NCBI RefSeq assembly: GCF_030272615.1
Contig: NC_081409.1
Location: forward strand, 878,237,594-878,301,593
DNA length: 64,000 bases
Direction of reading: 5' to 3'
From: Cryptomeria japonica
Taxonomy: Eukaryota; Streptophyta; Pinopsida; Cupressales; Cupressaceae
This document shows, one piece after another, positions 46,365 to 59,600 of this stretch. Numbering within the stretch: position 1 is the first letter of the stretch; each line of letters starts with the position of its first letter. The translations under genes and the position numbers were made by a program. Below the pieces are notes generated by a model. It ran no database searches, was not told the DNA's origin, and worked only from the letters and a program-made list of their open reading frames with translations.

Positions 46365-46659
46365 GGTATTGAGATATTAAAGCAATTTTATAAAATTATA
46401 AAATTGAGATCCAACAAGCAGTGTCATTATGTGTTACTTATAGACAATATAAAACTACATTAGTATTTTAAAAAAATGATTTTGGGACCATTAAATAGAG
46501 TTAAACTTCTTAAGGGTGGGAAATCATGGAAGAGCTTCACAATTAACATAGGAGATTTAGAATATCCCACTACATCATTCAAAGATAATTTAAACAAAGG
46601 AAACTAACAAGGGAAATAGGCATAAGAGAAAGAACATATGTACTGATATTTTTTAGGTA

Positions 46660-47417
46660 TGGGAAAGGAACCTCATTTCCTAATGTTTATGTTGAAATTG
46701 GATATCAAAATTATTGTAAAACCCATCAAGATTCAACCACTAAACTATAGTTCTATAATGAATTCAACATAAAACCAATGGAGAACCTAGATCATGCAAA
46801 TATTAAACAAAATAAATGTTTTACCTTCACATGCTCTTAATGTTTGATCTACATTGTCCTCTTATCTCAATTGATTTTGCTTGATATTATGGTTTCTCTC
46901 AGATTATGTGCATAAGAGCTCAATAGAGAATAGATTGTGGTTGTGTTACCAATTTGGTAGAGTGTAGTTACTTGCTTGATTTATTCTATGAAAGTATGGG
47001 GAGGATATCTCTTTTATAGAGAATACCCTATAAATGAAGGGCTAGGATAAAGAGTTGAAGGCGTAAATGGTCAGCTTAGTAGACGATAGGTATAGGAAAT
47101 AGGAAAATATTAGGAGAGTGCTTAAAGGTAAATTAAGATATGAATGACAAGTGTCAAGGAGGAAAACATGAATGAATTAATTAAATAAACAAAAAATTAT
47201 TTAATTAATAGAAGAGGTGGGGCCAATCAAATTAATAAAATATTTATTTAATTTAGGGAAAGGATAATTTAAATAAATAAAAATATTTATTCAAATGGGG
47301 AAAGGCTAGAAGAGGATTAGTAGAAAAATTTATTTAATTAATTGAAGGCTTAAGATAAAATAATTAAACAAAAAAAATATTTATTTAATTAGGCTAGGAC
47401 AAATTTAGTTGTCTACA
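46660..47417 (-). repeat. TGTAGAC-type LTR-like block, unit B right
   Basis: Copy of 32630-33361, starting TGTAGACAAC at 47417 on the minus strand. Confidence 0.5.
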
Positions 47418-49432
47418 CTTAACTCCAGCATAAGGTATACTATAACATTGACCTAAAATAACACAATCAACTAAGCCAAACATAAGATGTGTAAATTATA
47501 TATCAACAAAGAAGGGAAGATGCAATTATGTATCTATATTTCCAAATGATGAATTGAATGAAATGTGAGAAGAATTTAATTGTCATTTTATTACGAGATT
47601 ATGAACACCTACAAACAACTATGGTGAATTGAATTGATTATTCTATTCTCTTGGATGAGATCACTATGGTGATCCTAGCTAATATTTTTATGATTTCATC
47701 ATTTTTGGTAACTCTATCATGTGAACTTGTAGACATGAAAAATTAATATTCATCCAACTATTAGATTGTTTAGGATTAGATGGTGTTGATGAACACCTTT
47801 AGAGTATTTTTGAGCTAGGACTGTAGTACTTCAATTCTCCTCACCAGATTCAAGTCCTCTTTTTATTTTCTCATTGATTGAATGACGAGACATTTACTAT
47901 TATTACTTTAAAATGTTGATGCAAGTCATTATGAATGTTATTTTTTTGTTCTAAATGTGGAAATGATATTATAAGATCACTCAATATGAATCTTCAATCC
48001 ACTATGATTTTGTATCCCAAAGTTTCTAAGACATCTCTTCAAAATTTTCAACTTAGATTTTATTTCAAAAAAATTATTGTGTAAATAGATAAATAATAGT
48101 CAAAAAATTTAATCAGATCAATAAAGAATTAGTGTGAAATAGATTCAAATTTCTCTAAACTAAACTAATAATTGTATCCATGTAATATAAAAATGGTAAG
48201 AATTACATCAAAAGTTGTAACTTAGCACATAAAAAATGTATCCTCGTGACTAAGTATTCTTTTTATCAAATCGATGTCTATTGTTTTCGTGACTAACTAT
48301 TCTTTTTATCCAATCGACGCGTAAGAAATTTTCTTGACCAGCGGAGTGAATGGCTTCTGACCATTGCATGTAAAAATTGTATATTTAATTGAAAATTGCA
48401 TCCACAGATTAGAGGATAGATCCATCGACATGGAATGATTTATAGACATGAACTCAATTTTAGAAAGAACAAAGATTTTATTTTCAATCTGAAGTGAAAT
48501 ACAAACATGGAGAATCTATATTTAATTTCAATAACAAGTTACTTTTATTTATCTTATTTAGTTTCATAGCAAAGAATAAGTACAATTTCTATTGTCATAT
48601 CTTCAGATATTATTATGAAAACTATGTTTATTCATGTTTATGTGTATGCATTACATTTGACGAGCTTAGGTTAATCTTAGGAAAATTGTATTTTCCTTTA
48701 CCTGTGTAGTGATCTCATCTAAACTTAAATGAGTTAAGTTTCTCTTAGGATAACTTCTTATCATTATTTACATTTTCAAATCTATATTCTTCCTTTTTTA
48801 CATCTTATCTTAAAATTTGATCTCGTTTCTTTCTTGTTTTATGAACTATTTTGAATAATTTGGACTTATTACTGCATGAGATTTGAAAATTTATTTGAAA
48901 TAAATTAGTGTTCTTAGATTTTTCAAAATAATAGGATTGGTCAGCATTATTTATAATTATTTCAAATTATTTCAATTGAATTACTACCTTATTTCATAAA
49001 CATTTTTCAAATATAATCTAGTAGTAAGTATATGGCAAGTCAAATCATTTCAAATAGTAGATTTTAAGGTTTTTTGTTCTTATATACATTCACATCTTTT
49101 ACATAACTTACTAACTCTTGCTTTGGCATTTTGCATAAATACATTTTACACTTCTTTGTAGGTTTGATATAATTCTACTATTCTAATCATTCTATGATGT
49201 AATTTTTTTTAATATTATTATTTATGTCGTGAGCTACTTATGAACCTAATCATCCATTAAGAAGGAACACTTGCTTGAACCCTAATATGGTTGCATATTC
49301 TAATAATAATGATATCTATAATGGTGATCATGTTGAGACCAATATAGGTGATCAAGGAAACTATGAGCATGGTACACATGTGGCTAAACAAGGCATTACA
49401 AAATTTTGGAACTCGACAAGGCTTTGTTAATA

Positions 49433-49835
49433 TATTTTTCCACTATAAATGGCCTAATCAATCAAAAAATAGCTTTATAAGACATTAGTGGGATGTTTTC
49501 ATGACTCATATGTTATAGAATATCTAAGATCATTAATGAATTATTTTAATGTTGTATACTCTGAACCATCTTCCTCTTCCAACCCCAACTATACCATTTT
49601 TATGGCCACTACAAGTATTAACCCAAGTGTTTTTCTTACTTCCTTTCCCACAAACTTACTCCTTAATATGCCCTACCCTATGGTTTCACTGGATTTCTTC
49701 ATGAACACCACTAGTGCTTCCATTTTTTCTACCATTCTACCAACACATGAACCTACCACTTATATAACTACTAATTTGTCACAACTTCTACTCATAGACT
49801 AGCCTATATTAACCCTTCATCTTATCCCATGATGA
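49433..49835. other. Unassigned spacer between unit B and copia LTR
   Basis: A 104-codon plus-strand frame (49488-49802) is Ser/Thr/Pro-rich and matches nothing I recognise. This is the only sequence between the duplication and the nested copia elements, and would be the original downstream flank of the duplicated segment. Confidence 0.4.
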
Positions 49836-50787
49836 TGTTGAACACATTGGAGTACTGAGAGGGGGGGTGGGGGGCGGTGGAGGGGGTGAATCAATTTGAA
49901 CCTTCAACTTCTTAATTCTAAAATCTTTAAACCTCAAAGAAAAAATATGTACTCAATAAACACATGTACACTAGATTTATGTGGAAAACTGTAAATAGGA
50001 AAAAAACATGGTGAGAATTACACACACAATATAAAATAATTGATCACAATGTTTTAGGTTGAAGGACAAGGAGCGCACTACCCTTGAGAGAACTTATAGA
50101 ACTAAGTCTCACTTCCTTAGGGAAACATACGAAGAACTTCCAAAACTAAAACTCACTACTTCATGACAAGATACAAATAGTTGCCTTGGAATCATTGTCT
50201 CATGACAAACAATGGGGTTAACTGAACTGAAATGAATAAAATCTCCTAATCAATTGTCCTTGAATCTTTATGTCAAGATTTACGAAAATCATGTCAAACA
50301 AATATGATCACAAACACCATCTCTTAACAGTTTCACTCTGAAGCTATTATCATCAAAGCACTTCACAACTATCTTTCACACCAAATCTAGTTGCATATAA
50401 TTTGTATCCAATTCACAATGATTCACACACTTCACACACTCCAACTCGCACATTCACACTCCTTTATATATAAGTATGATCATTAAAACCCTCAATTAGG
50501 TCAGCCATAGACAACACATAATATTACATAAATTAGGCTATCCAAACCTTAAAAAATCACTCCAATCACTTCCAAGAGATTAAGGGGAGCCAAACACATC
50601 ATAATGCATTCATTGAGGTTGATTCCAACAAACTATACATGTTATCACATCCTCCAAGGTCATCACCAAATAAAACATGCAGAAACCAATGAAGCATGTT
50701 AACTAGTTGGCCCAAAAATACTCACCAATGCAAATTACATGTTGCAGATCAATAAAAACCATGTCAAGATCCATAACCACAACAAAA

Positions 50788-52287
50788 TGATAGTTTTTGA
50801 TACTTAATGTTAAGTACATATGCCAAGCTAACAAGATGAGAGGGGGGGGTGAATCATACAAACTTAATCTTCCATAAAAACAACAGATTCAACCTCGATC
50901 ACCTTATCAAAGAAAATGTAAAGCATGCAAACTCATAAACAGATAAGAACACAAAACATATAACACCAGATTTAATGTGGAAACCCAAATAGGGAAAAAC
51001 CGTTGTGGGATTTCAGACCCACTAAGAAATATACTCTTCTAGAGTATGCTCGGTTAAAAGAAAATCATGTTAAAGATTACAAACACATTGCTAGATGTGA
51101 CCTGGTTAAGGGATTTCCCTCAGATCTGTTAGGATCTTCACCTTGTTAGAAGTGACCTTGTTAAAGGATTTCAAACACTCAATAATAATGTCACCTTGCT
51201 AGAGGATTTACAAATAAGATTGTTAAGTCCACTCGGTTAAGAGATTTTCTGTCACTTTACAAAATAACAATAATAAAAATCTATCTGCAACATCACATCT
51301 AAAATGCTAAAGCAGATTCTTATTTGCTCAATACAATCTAGTCATAGGACTTATCTTGTCCATCTGCTAGGCTCTATACTCTATTAATCAAATAGGTCTT
51401 CAAGCTTCTATGCGCGGTAATCACTATGTAGCATCTCTGTGCTTACACTTGCCCACATACATTGTTTATCAACAGTTCCTTATTTATAAACAATTTTCCA
51501 ACCACTTAATCTCCTTAATAACATATCCCATGATCAATCATAGCCATCAGATCTTCAAACTTGACCAAGTTCAATGTATCCTTTGATCTGAAAATGTTTT
51601 ACCCTGCCTTCGAACTTGCATACTTTTCTTAGAACTTGTGCTAGGGTATTGCGGTTCAATCTGAGCTGTAGATCTTCTTGCTGATTTTCCTTTGCCATAG
51701 ATTCTTTAACAAACTTCATGCATGGCATACCAATCATTTAATCAGTTCCAGCTCATTAGCTTCCTTCATTAAATAATGCTTTTATTCATTCAATGCATTC
51801 TGTTATTACTCGGTAAATACTAAACTTCACTCAGTAGATATTTTGCCTTCATTAACTGATAGCGATAACCTTAGGGTTTACCGACTAGGTTCCTTAGGGT
51901 TTACCGACTAGGTTCTTTGCTCGGTAACATAGTATAGTATTCACCTTACAATCAACAACATATGTAGGATATCAAAATAATCTAAACATCATGATCTCAT
52001 CATTGTCTAACTCAGTAATAGTTGCCCATTGAATAACTTATTCCTCCTCTTATTCATCACATTCTTTCTGTGTCTTTTACTGACATCTTTATACTCACCA
52101 AATCATACTTCTTAAGATATGGCAACATCATACTGAATTAGAAAATCAATTTCTTGACATCAATGACAAAATAATAATATTAAGACAGTAAACATCCTTA
52201 ATCAATTATATCCATAATCATCAACAACCTTCTCAATATCCTAATTGAAATGCCAATGATCTCCCTTTGTCTGTTATAATGCCAACA
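50788..52287 (-). repeat. 3' LTR of copia element no. 3
   Basis: Plus-strand ends TGATAGTTTTTGATAC and ATAATGCCAACA. It contains GAGAGGGGGGGG near 50838 and a TATA-like TTTATAAATAAGG (minus strand) near 51480-51495. Confidence 0.93.
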
Positions 52288-52310
52288 ATTTCCCCCTTTG
52301 GCATTGATGG
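52288..52310 (-). promoter_or_regulatory. Polypurine tract of element no. 3
   Basis: The minus strand reads TGCCAAAGGGGGAAAT directly before the 3' LTR. Two further tracts of the same type lie inside, near 52373-52382 and 52421-52432. Confidence 0.8.
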
Positions 52311-52654
52311 CAAAACCAATTGATTTGACCTAATTGATTCAGATTGCTGTGAGATTCTGACATGCTGAAATGCTCTCCCCCTATCATTAGTCTTCTCCCC
52401 CATACAATAGTCTTCTCCCCCTTTGACAACAATGCCAAAAAGTAAAGAACTAAAACATGATTTCTTCTGTTGAGAAGTGAATTCCTTGTTGTTATGTGTC
52501 AACTTAGTCTCAGTCAGAGCATTATGTCTTCAATTCCTGTTCCCTGTAATGTTTCCTGCACACATTTAGAAAATCTCCTAAAGTGTGTAAATCAGCATCA
52601 ACTCCTAAAAGATATTTTGTAGAGTAATCGAATTGATGCTTCCACCGAACTTGG

Positions 52655-53933
52655 TCAGTGAATGGAAGATAGGGGTAAGACCCCTAACTTACTTTTGAGA
52701 TACTCAAAAGTGTCCCTTGGCAGTGGCTTGGTGAAGATATCTGCTATTTGTTCCTTTCTGCTAATATACTCCAACACCACTTTCTTCTCATGAGCTTCTT
52801 CTCTAAGATAATGATATTTGATAGAGATGTGCTTTGTCTTAGAGTGCATAACAGGATTCTTTGAAATGTTTATGGCACTAGTATTGTCACAGAATATAGT
52901 TACTAGCTTGGTAACTTTCTCATTTATACCTTCCAACAGTTGTTTGATCCATGCTATATTGGTACAATTCAATGCTGCAGCAACATATTTAGCTTCTATT
53001 GTTGACTGTGAAACACATCCTTGTTTCTTGCTAAGCCAACTCACTAGTCTTTCTCCTAAAAAGAAAGCTCCTCCACTTGTGCTTTTTCTGTCATCAATGT
53101 TGCCTACCCAATCAACATCAATATAAACTTTTAAATCAAAAACATTTCCTTTCTCATATACTAAGCCATAATCTTCAGTGCCTTTCAAGTATCTAAAAAT
53201 TCTCTTGATTGTTGTCGTGTGTTTCCTTGGGATCTACAGAGAATCTTGCAACTATGCCTACTGCATGTGCTATGTCTGGTCTACTGTGAACAACATATTG
53301 TAACTTTCCAATCATGGATCGGTAAAGTGTCTCATCAACAGATGCAAATTCATCATTCTTTGATAATTTATAGTTGGTAGTCATAAGAGTACTTACTGGT
53401 TTTGAATCCTCCATTCCAAATTTCTTCAAGATTTCCTTTATGTACTTGGATTGAGTAATGAAAATCTCATCTTTCATTTGTAGTATTTGTAAACATATAA
53501 AATACTTTATCTCACCGATTAATGACATCTCAAATTCTTTGCTCATTTCATTTCCAAAGTTCTTGCATAGAGAGTCATTTCCACAAAAGATAATATCATC
53601 AATAAATATGGCTGAGATCAATATTCCATTTTCATCATTCTTCATGTACATATTATTGTTTTCACTTGTTCTTATAAAACCAATCTTGATTAAATAAGAA
53701 TGCAATCTTTCATACCATGCTCTAGGTGCTTGTTTCAAACCATGTAATGCTTTGTTCAATTTACATACCTGATCTTTATTCTTGTCTTCAACAAATCCTT
53801 CAGGTTGTTTAATAAAAACTTCTTCTTCTAATATACCATTCAGAAATGCAGATTTGACATCCATTTGATATACCTTGAAATTCTTGTAAGAAGCATATGC
53901 CAACAATATTCTTACTCCTTCAAGTCTTGCCAC
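52655..53933 (-). pseudogene. copia RT and RNase H, element no. 3
   Basis: Minus-strand reading gives reverse transcriptase from [20 protein letters not shown] through [14 protein letters not shown] and [16 protein letters not shown] to the active-site FIDDIIFCG (first residues differ from the usual YVDD). A frameshift near 53200 leads into RNase H with DVDWVGNIDDRKSTSGGAFF, CDNTSAINISKNP and the C-terminal ADIFTKPL. The upstream RT segment continues right to about 54060 across a TGA near 54008. Domain order and spacing are normal for copia. Confidence 0.88.
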
Positions 53934-54061
53934 AGGTGCAAAAGTTTCACCATAATCAATTCCTTCTTCTTGAGCATAACCTTTGCAAACTAGTTTTGCT
54001 TTATTTCAAATGACCTCACCTTTTTCATTCAACTTGTTTCTGAAAATCCACTTTGTACCAA

Positions 54062-55777
54062 TTACATTTTTGTCCTTCGTTCTTGGGACCAATGTCCATG
54101 TGTCATTCTTCTTGATTTGATCAATCTCTTAGATATCATAGCATTTATCCAATCTTCACTGTGAAATGCCTCTTTCACTATCCTCGGTTCAAATTCAGAT
54201 ATCAGACATGTGTTCTGTCTTAGTTTGTTCCTTGTTATTACTGGATCATCCTTATCTCCTATAATTTGACTTGATGCATGATTCCTTCTGACATACTTGG
54301 CTAATACAGGCTCGGTAGGATCTGTATGATCTTCTTCATCACTTGGTAACTGGATATTCTCTTCATTTTCTTCAATAGTTCTCTCGGTAAGACTTGTCGA
54401 TTGAACATAGACAAATCCTTCATAATCTTCTGGTTCCTTGGAATTTCCTTCATCATCTCTTTCTGCAAATTCATCAATTTTCACATTTGCACTTTCTACT
54501 ATTTTGTTAGATGATTTGATCAGACATTTAAATGCTTTACTTCTAGAAGAATAACCAAGAAATGTTCCTTCTTCACTTTTCTGATCAAACTTTCCATTTC
54601 TATCATCTTTGTGAACATAGCATCTACTTCCAAAGATTTTGAAGTAACTTACATTAGGTTTCTTGTCATACCAGATTTCATAAGGTGTCTTCAAAGATCC
54701 TTTCTTCAGTTGTACTCGGTTCAGGGTGTAAACTCTTGTGCTTATTGCTTCTCTCCAAAATGTTTGTGGCACTTTCTTTTCAATCATCAGGGTTCTGGCA
54801 CAATCCACAATAGATTTGTTTCTTCTCTTAGCAATTCCATTTTGTTGTGGAGTTCTCAGTGCAGAGACGTGTCTTTTTATACCATGATCATTGCAGAATA
54901 ATTTGAACTCATTAGATGTGAACTCTCCTCCTCTGTCTGATCTAAGACATTTAAGTTGTCTTCCTGTTTTATTTTCAACTCTTTCCTTGTACCATTTAAA
55001 CATTTGAAAAGCTTCTGATTTTTCTTTTAAAAACATAACTAACATCATCCTTGAGTAATCATCCACAAATAATATGAAATATTTATCACCATAATAATTT
55101 TGAACTTTCATAGGACCACAAAGATCAGTATGCACAAGATCTAAAATTACCTTAGAAGTGTAAGACTTACTTGTAAAGCTTGATCTTATCATCTTACCCA
55201 TCTGGCATCCTCGGCACATAGCATTCTCAGGTTTTTCAAGACTCAGTAGACCTCTTACTCGGTGCTTCTTGCTTATTTTGATCAGATTATCAAAATTTAC
55301 ATGACAAAACCTTTTATGCCATAACCAGGTAACATCTATCTTTGCATATAGACACTTATTCCGAGTTGAGTCAAGGTGAAATGTGTTACCTTTTGTTTGT
55401 GTTCCAGTAGCAGCTAACTTTCCATGTTTTTCATGAACTTTGACAATTCCTTTCTGAAATTCTATTTGGTAACCTATGTTGTTTAGCTGTGCTACACTCA
55501 ACAAATTATATTTCAAACCTTCAACCCAATAAACATCATTGCATTTTGCATTGTCAAGAAGTATTATAGATCCTTTACCTTTTACCAGACATGGTGCATC
55601 ATTACCAAATCTTACATAGCCTCCATCATAATCTTCTAATATAACAAACTTGTGTTTATCACCTATCATGTGATGTGAGCATCCATTATCTATGATCCAA
55701 GAATCATTAGTATTTATGTGAGATATTAGGACTTTTTCTTCATACCTTTCTTCATTTGATCCATCTTTGATAGCCAC
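54062..55777 (-). pseudogene. copia protease and integrase, element no. 3
   Basis: The frame opens with WIIDNGCSHHMIGDK, the protease active-site region with Asn in place of the usual Ser of D-S-G. The gag-pre-integrase segment (YWVEGLKYNLLSVAQL) follows, then the zinc-binding HH-CC region (LWHKRFCHVNFD and CRGCQMGKM). The integrase core has HTDLCGPMKV and RSDRGGEFTS, but TPQQNGIAKRRN has Lys where the catalytic Glu of VVERKN is expected. A hydrophilic linker follows and the frame ends with a stop before the RT. Loss of the integrase Glu would abolish activity. Confidence 0.88.
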
Positions 55778-55849
55778 ATAAACTACTTCCTCTGTATCAG
55801 TTTCATCTGATTCATCATTGGATTCCTCATCGGCTATTAAACATGACTT

Positions 55850-56860
55850 TCTATCTCTTCTTCTGAAGTCTCGGTGTCCTCTGTAATGATTATTTTTCTA
55901 TCTGTCATCTTGGTAATCTCTCTTTTTAGTAGAATCTTTGTCAGGACAGTTAGAAGCCATATGTCCTATCTTATCACAATTGAAACATTTCAAAGGTAGT
56001 TTTCCTTTATACTTACCTTTGCCTCTCGGTAACCATATTGCTAATAGTGCTTCAAACTCTTCTTGCTTTCTGATTTCCTCATACAGTTTGTGCACTTTTT
56101 CCATGTTCTTGTGAAATCTCTCACTTGCTCCACTGTGATCCCCTTCAGTGTACTTACTCATTCTATCATTGTAATCATCAGATTCATTAAGATGAAAAGA
56201 ACTAAATGCAGACTCAACTTTATTTACCGAAGACCCACTATTATCAAAGTTTCTTAACTCAAATGCATGTAGCTTACCAATAGTATCATCTAAAGAAACT
56301 GGCATGTTGGGTACAGACCTCAATTCATTGATTGCAGAGACTCGGATTGCATAAGTTGGTAGAAGGGTTCTTAACAACTTACTTGTTATATCCTTTTCTT
56401 CAATAGTTCCACCTGCTCCTTTGATTTGATTGACAATCTCCTTTAGTCTTGTACAGTACTGGGTTATGTTCTCACTTCATTCATCCTCATAGATTCAAGT
56501 TGTCCTCTTAGACTGTCCACTTTTTCTCTTTGAACATGTTCATCTCCACCATACATAGATATGAGCTTGTCCCACATTGCCTTTGCATCATTGCAGCCTT
56601 CTAGATCATTAAACTCTGAGTTGGTCAATGCAGATGTTATTTCAATCATTGCTTAAATATGTTCTTGCTTTGCCTTTATCTCTTCCATTGTCAATAGATA
56701 GGTGCTTGGTGTGATGAAATCATTCTCGAGATAATATACAGCATATTCTCCAACTCCTGATAGGTGCAGCTTCATCCTTTTCTACCATGTAGAGAAACTT
56801 GACTTGTTCAGCTTCGGTGCATTCCTCTTATACATCTTTGGATCTTTGCCTCAAGTACAT
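55850..56860 (-). pseudogene. copia gag, element no. 3
   Basis: Fragments in two frames cover a normal copia capsid region (DLEGCNDAKAMWDKLISMYG near 56560-56620) and the zinc knuckle CFNCDKIGHMASNC near 55950-55990. It ends in a basic KKRDYQDDR stretch. At least one frameshift lies near 56465 and stops occur between 55778 and 55897, so gag and protease are no longer joined. Confidence 0.8.
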
Positions 56861-56888
56861 TTAAAAAAAATTTCTTCCATAGTCCAAT

Positions 56889-56900
56889 TCTCTGATACCA
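56889..56900 (-). promoter_or_regulatory. Primer-binding site of element no. 3
   Basis: The minus strand reads TGGTATCAGAGA, one base off the tRNA-iMet site of the other elements, with a 2-bp gap to the LTR. Confidence 0.85.
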
Positions 56901-56902
56901 AT

Positions 56903-58388
56903 TGATAGTTCTGATACTTAATGTTAAGTACAGATGTCAAGCTAACAAGATGAGAGGGGGGGTGAATCATACAAACTTAATCTTCCATAAAAACAACAAA
57001 TTCAACCTCGGTAACCTTATCAGAAAAATTGTAAAGCATGCAAACTCATAAATAGATAAGAACACAAAACATATAACACTAGATTTAACGTGGAAACCCA
57101 AATAGGGAAAAACCACTATGCGATTTCGGACCCACTAAGAAATATACTCTTCTAGAGTATGCTCGCTTAAAAGAAAACCCTGTTAAAGATTACAAACACA
57201 TTGCTAGATGTGACCCGGTTAAGGGATTTCCCTCAGATCTGTTAGGATCTTCACCTTGTTAGAAGTGACCTTGTTAAAGGATTTCAAACACTCAATAAAA
57301 ATGTCACCTTGCAAGAGGATTTACAAATAAGACTGTTAAGTCCACTTGGTTAAGAGATTTTTTGTCACTTTACAAAATAACAGTAATAAAAATCTATTTG
57401 CAACTGCACATCTAAAATGCTAAAACAGATTCTTATTTGCTCAATACAATCTAGTCATAGGACTTATCTTGTCCATCTTTTGGGCTCTATACTATGTTAA
57501 TCAAACAGGTCTTCAAGCTTCTATGCTCGGTAATCACTATGTAGCATCCCTATGCTTACACTTGCCCGCATACATTGTTTATCAACAGTTCCTTATTTAT
57601 AAACAATTTGCCAACCACTTAATCTCCTTGATCACATATCCCATAATCAGTCATAGCCATCAAACCTTCAAACTTGACCAGGTTCAATGTATCCTTCGAT
57701 CTGAAAACATTTTACCCCGCCTTGGAACTTGCATACTTTTCTTGGAACTTGTGCTAGGGTATTGCGGTTCAATCTGAGTTGTAGATCTTCCTACCGATTT
57801 TCCTTTGCCATAGATTCTTTAACAAACTTCATGCATGGCATACCAATCATTTAATCAGTTCCAGCTCATCATCTTCCTTCATTAAATAATTCTTTTATTC
57901 ATTCAATGCATTCTGTTATTACTCAGTTGCAACTCAGTAAATACTAAACTTCACTCGGTAGACATTCCGCCTTCATTAACCGATAGTGATAACCTTAGGG
58001 TTTACCGACTAGGTTCTTTGCACAGTAACATAGTATAGTATTAACCTTACAATCAACAACATATGTAGGATATCAAAACAATCTAAACATCATGATCTCA
58101 TCATTGTCTAACTTGGTAATAGTTTCCCATTGAATAACTTACTCCTCCCCTTATTCATCACATTCTTTTTGTGTCTTTTACCGACATCTTTATACTCACC
58201 AAATCATACTTCTTAAGATATGGCAACATCATACTGAATTAGAAAATCAATTTCTTGACATCTATGACAAAATAATAATATTAAGATAGTAAAAATCCTT
58301 AATCAGTTATATCCATAATCATCAACAACCTTCTCAATATCCTAATTGAAATGGCAACGATCTCCCTTTGTTTGTTATAATGCCAACA
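56903..58388 (-). repeat. 5' LTR of copia element no. 3
   Basis: Ends and internal landmarks match the left LTR (TGATAGTTCTGATAC to ATAATGCCAACA), including the GAGAGGGGGGG tract near 56953. Confidence 0.93.
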
Positions 58389-59372
58389 CAAAACGCATCC
58401 TTCAATGCAAACCTACACCAAAAGAGTATGATCCATGTAAGATAAGCAAACTAGAACACCCAAAACATAGTATAATTAATACTATTGAACACAAAACAAA
58501 ACATCCTCATTTTCCAAGAAAACCAACATGGGAAAAACTAAATTAGAACATTACACAAACCAAATTAACATGTCCTCCAAGTTTCAACACATGAAACCAC
58601 ATATTTGAAAGCCACCAAGCACATTTCAAACCAGTCTGACAAACACCATTATTTGTTAAAGAGCAACAACATCAAACTTCTATAATCTAAGCAATAGAGG
58701 ACCTAAAAACTTGATAGTACAATACTAACAAATAGTAGACATTATATCCAAAACCTCACACCATAAAATTGTCCATCTAGTGGAATGTAAAGAATTCTTC
58801 AATTGGTACATTAAATACTCTTTCTTATATATATTGAATATTTCATTACTATATAGCCTTTTGGAAACACCTCTTACACATAGAATTTCATCATCAAATA
58901 ACTTGCCAACATGTAAACATCCAATCCCAGATTGAATACAACATTCACATAATCCTTATCATAACTAAACATCTACTAAAAATTCTACATAAATTGTTCA
59001 TGACAAACCAGACAAGGTACACTTTCCTGCATATTGAACTCAAATACTCTTTCTTGCATATAGAAGCTTTCTCATTTATAATCTTACTCATCAGCATACT
59101 TGTTCTCCTTTTATAATGAACATGGATACTCTTGTCTAAAACATCTACTACTATAGACTTCCAGAAACCACACACCTAATTAGTAACACCACCGAACAAG
59201 GCATCACCATCTAAACTCATAATCTGCACACACTTAGTCATCAGACAAATTATCAACATTTGATCACATAATCACCAACATCTCCAAACAATATATGAAT
59301 ATCTAAACTCATGTATATCATATATACCACCTGCATAACTAATCACCAACCGATTATGACAGACACTAGATG

Positions 59373-59600
59373 AGTAGACCATATACATCATCTACATAGT
59401 TGATCATTTACATCAACAAGATAAGTAGACCATATATCAATTTCTACATCATTATGACAAACACCAAACAAGTAGACCATATACATCATTTGCATAACTA
59501 ATTATCTACATCAACTTGACAGGTAGACCATATACATTAAGTGCTACATTATCTACATAACTAGTCATCTACATCAACTAGACAAGTAGACCATATGCAT
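59373..59600. repeat. Degenerate ~50-bp tandem repeat in element no. 4 LTR
   Basis: GTAGACCATAT recurs at about 59373, 59425, 59472, 59523 and 59586, with CATCTACATAA and CATCTACATCAAC between copies. Confidence 0.75.

Larger units (their letters stand above)
35394..49432. repeat. Tandem segmental duplication, unit B
   Basis: Second copy of the 25988-35393 segment, enlarged by the LINE at 37156-43381. The A/B junction reads AAGGCTTTGTT then AACATATTTTCC, while unit B ends AAGGCTTTGTTAATATATTTTTCC. Unit A begins GTTAACATATTTTCC, so the short similarity GTTAAYATATTTT at the two original ends marks the likely crossover. Unit B lacks the DNA transposon of unit A and a 190-bp block equivalent to 29645-29833. 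Confidence 0.93.
50788..58388 (-). mobile_element. Complete Ty1/copia element no. 3
   Basis: A 7601-bp minus-strand element with target duplication caaaa (50783-50787 and 58389-58393). It has LTRs of 1500 and 1486 bp, a primer site with a 2-bp spacer, a polypurine tract, and gag, protease, integrase, reverse transcriptase and RNase H in copia order. The LTRs differ by several percent by eye. It sits inside the LTR of element no. 4, so it is younger than that element. Confidence 0.95.

Noticed and set aside
49488-49802. 104-codon Ser/Thr/Pro-rich frame as a gene
   Set aside because: No recognisable domain or start context, and low-complexity composition; kept only as unassigned spacer.
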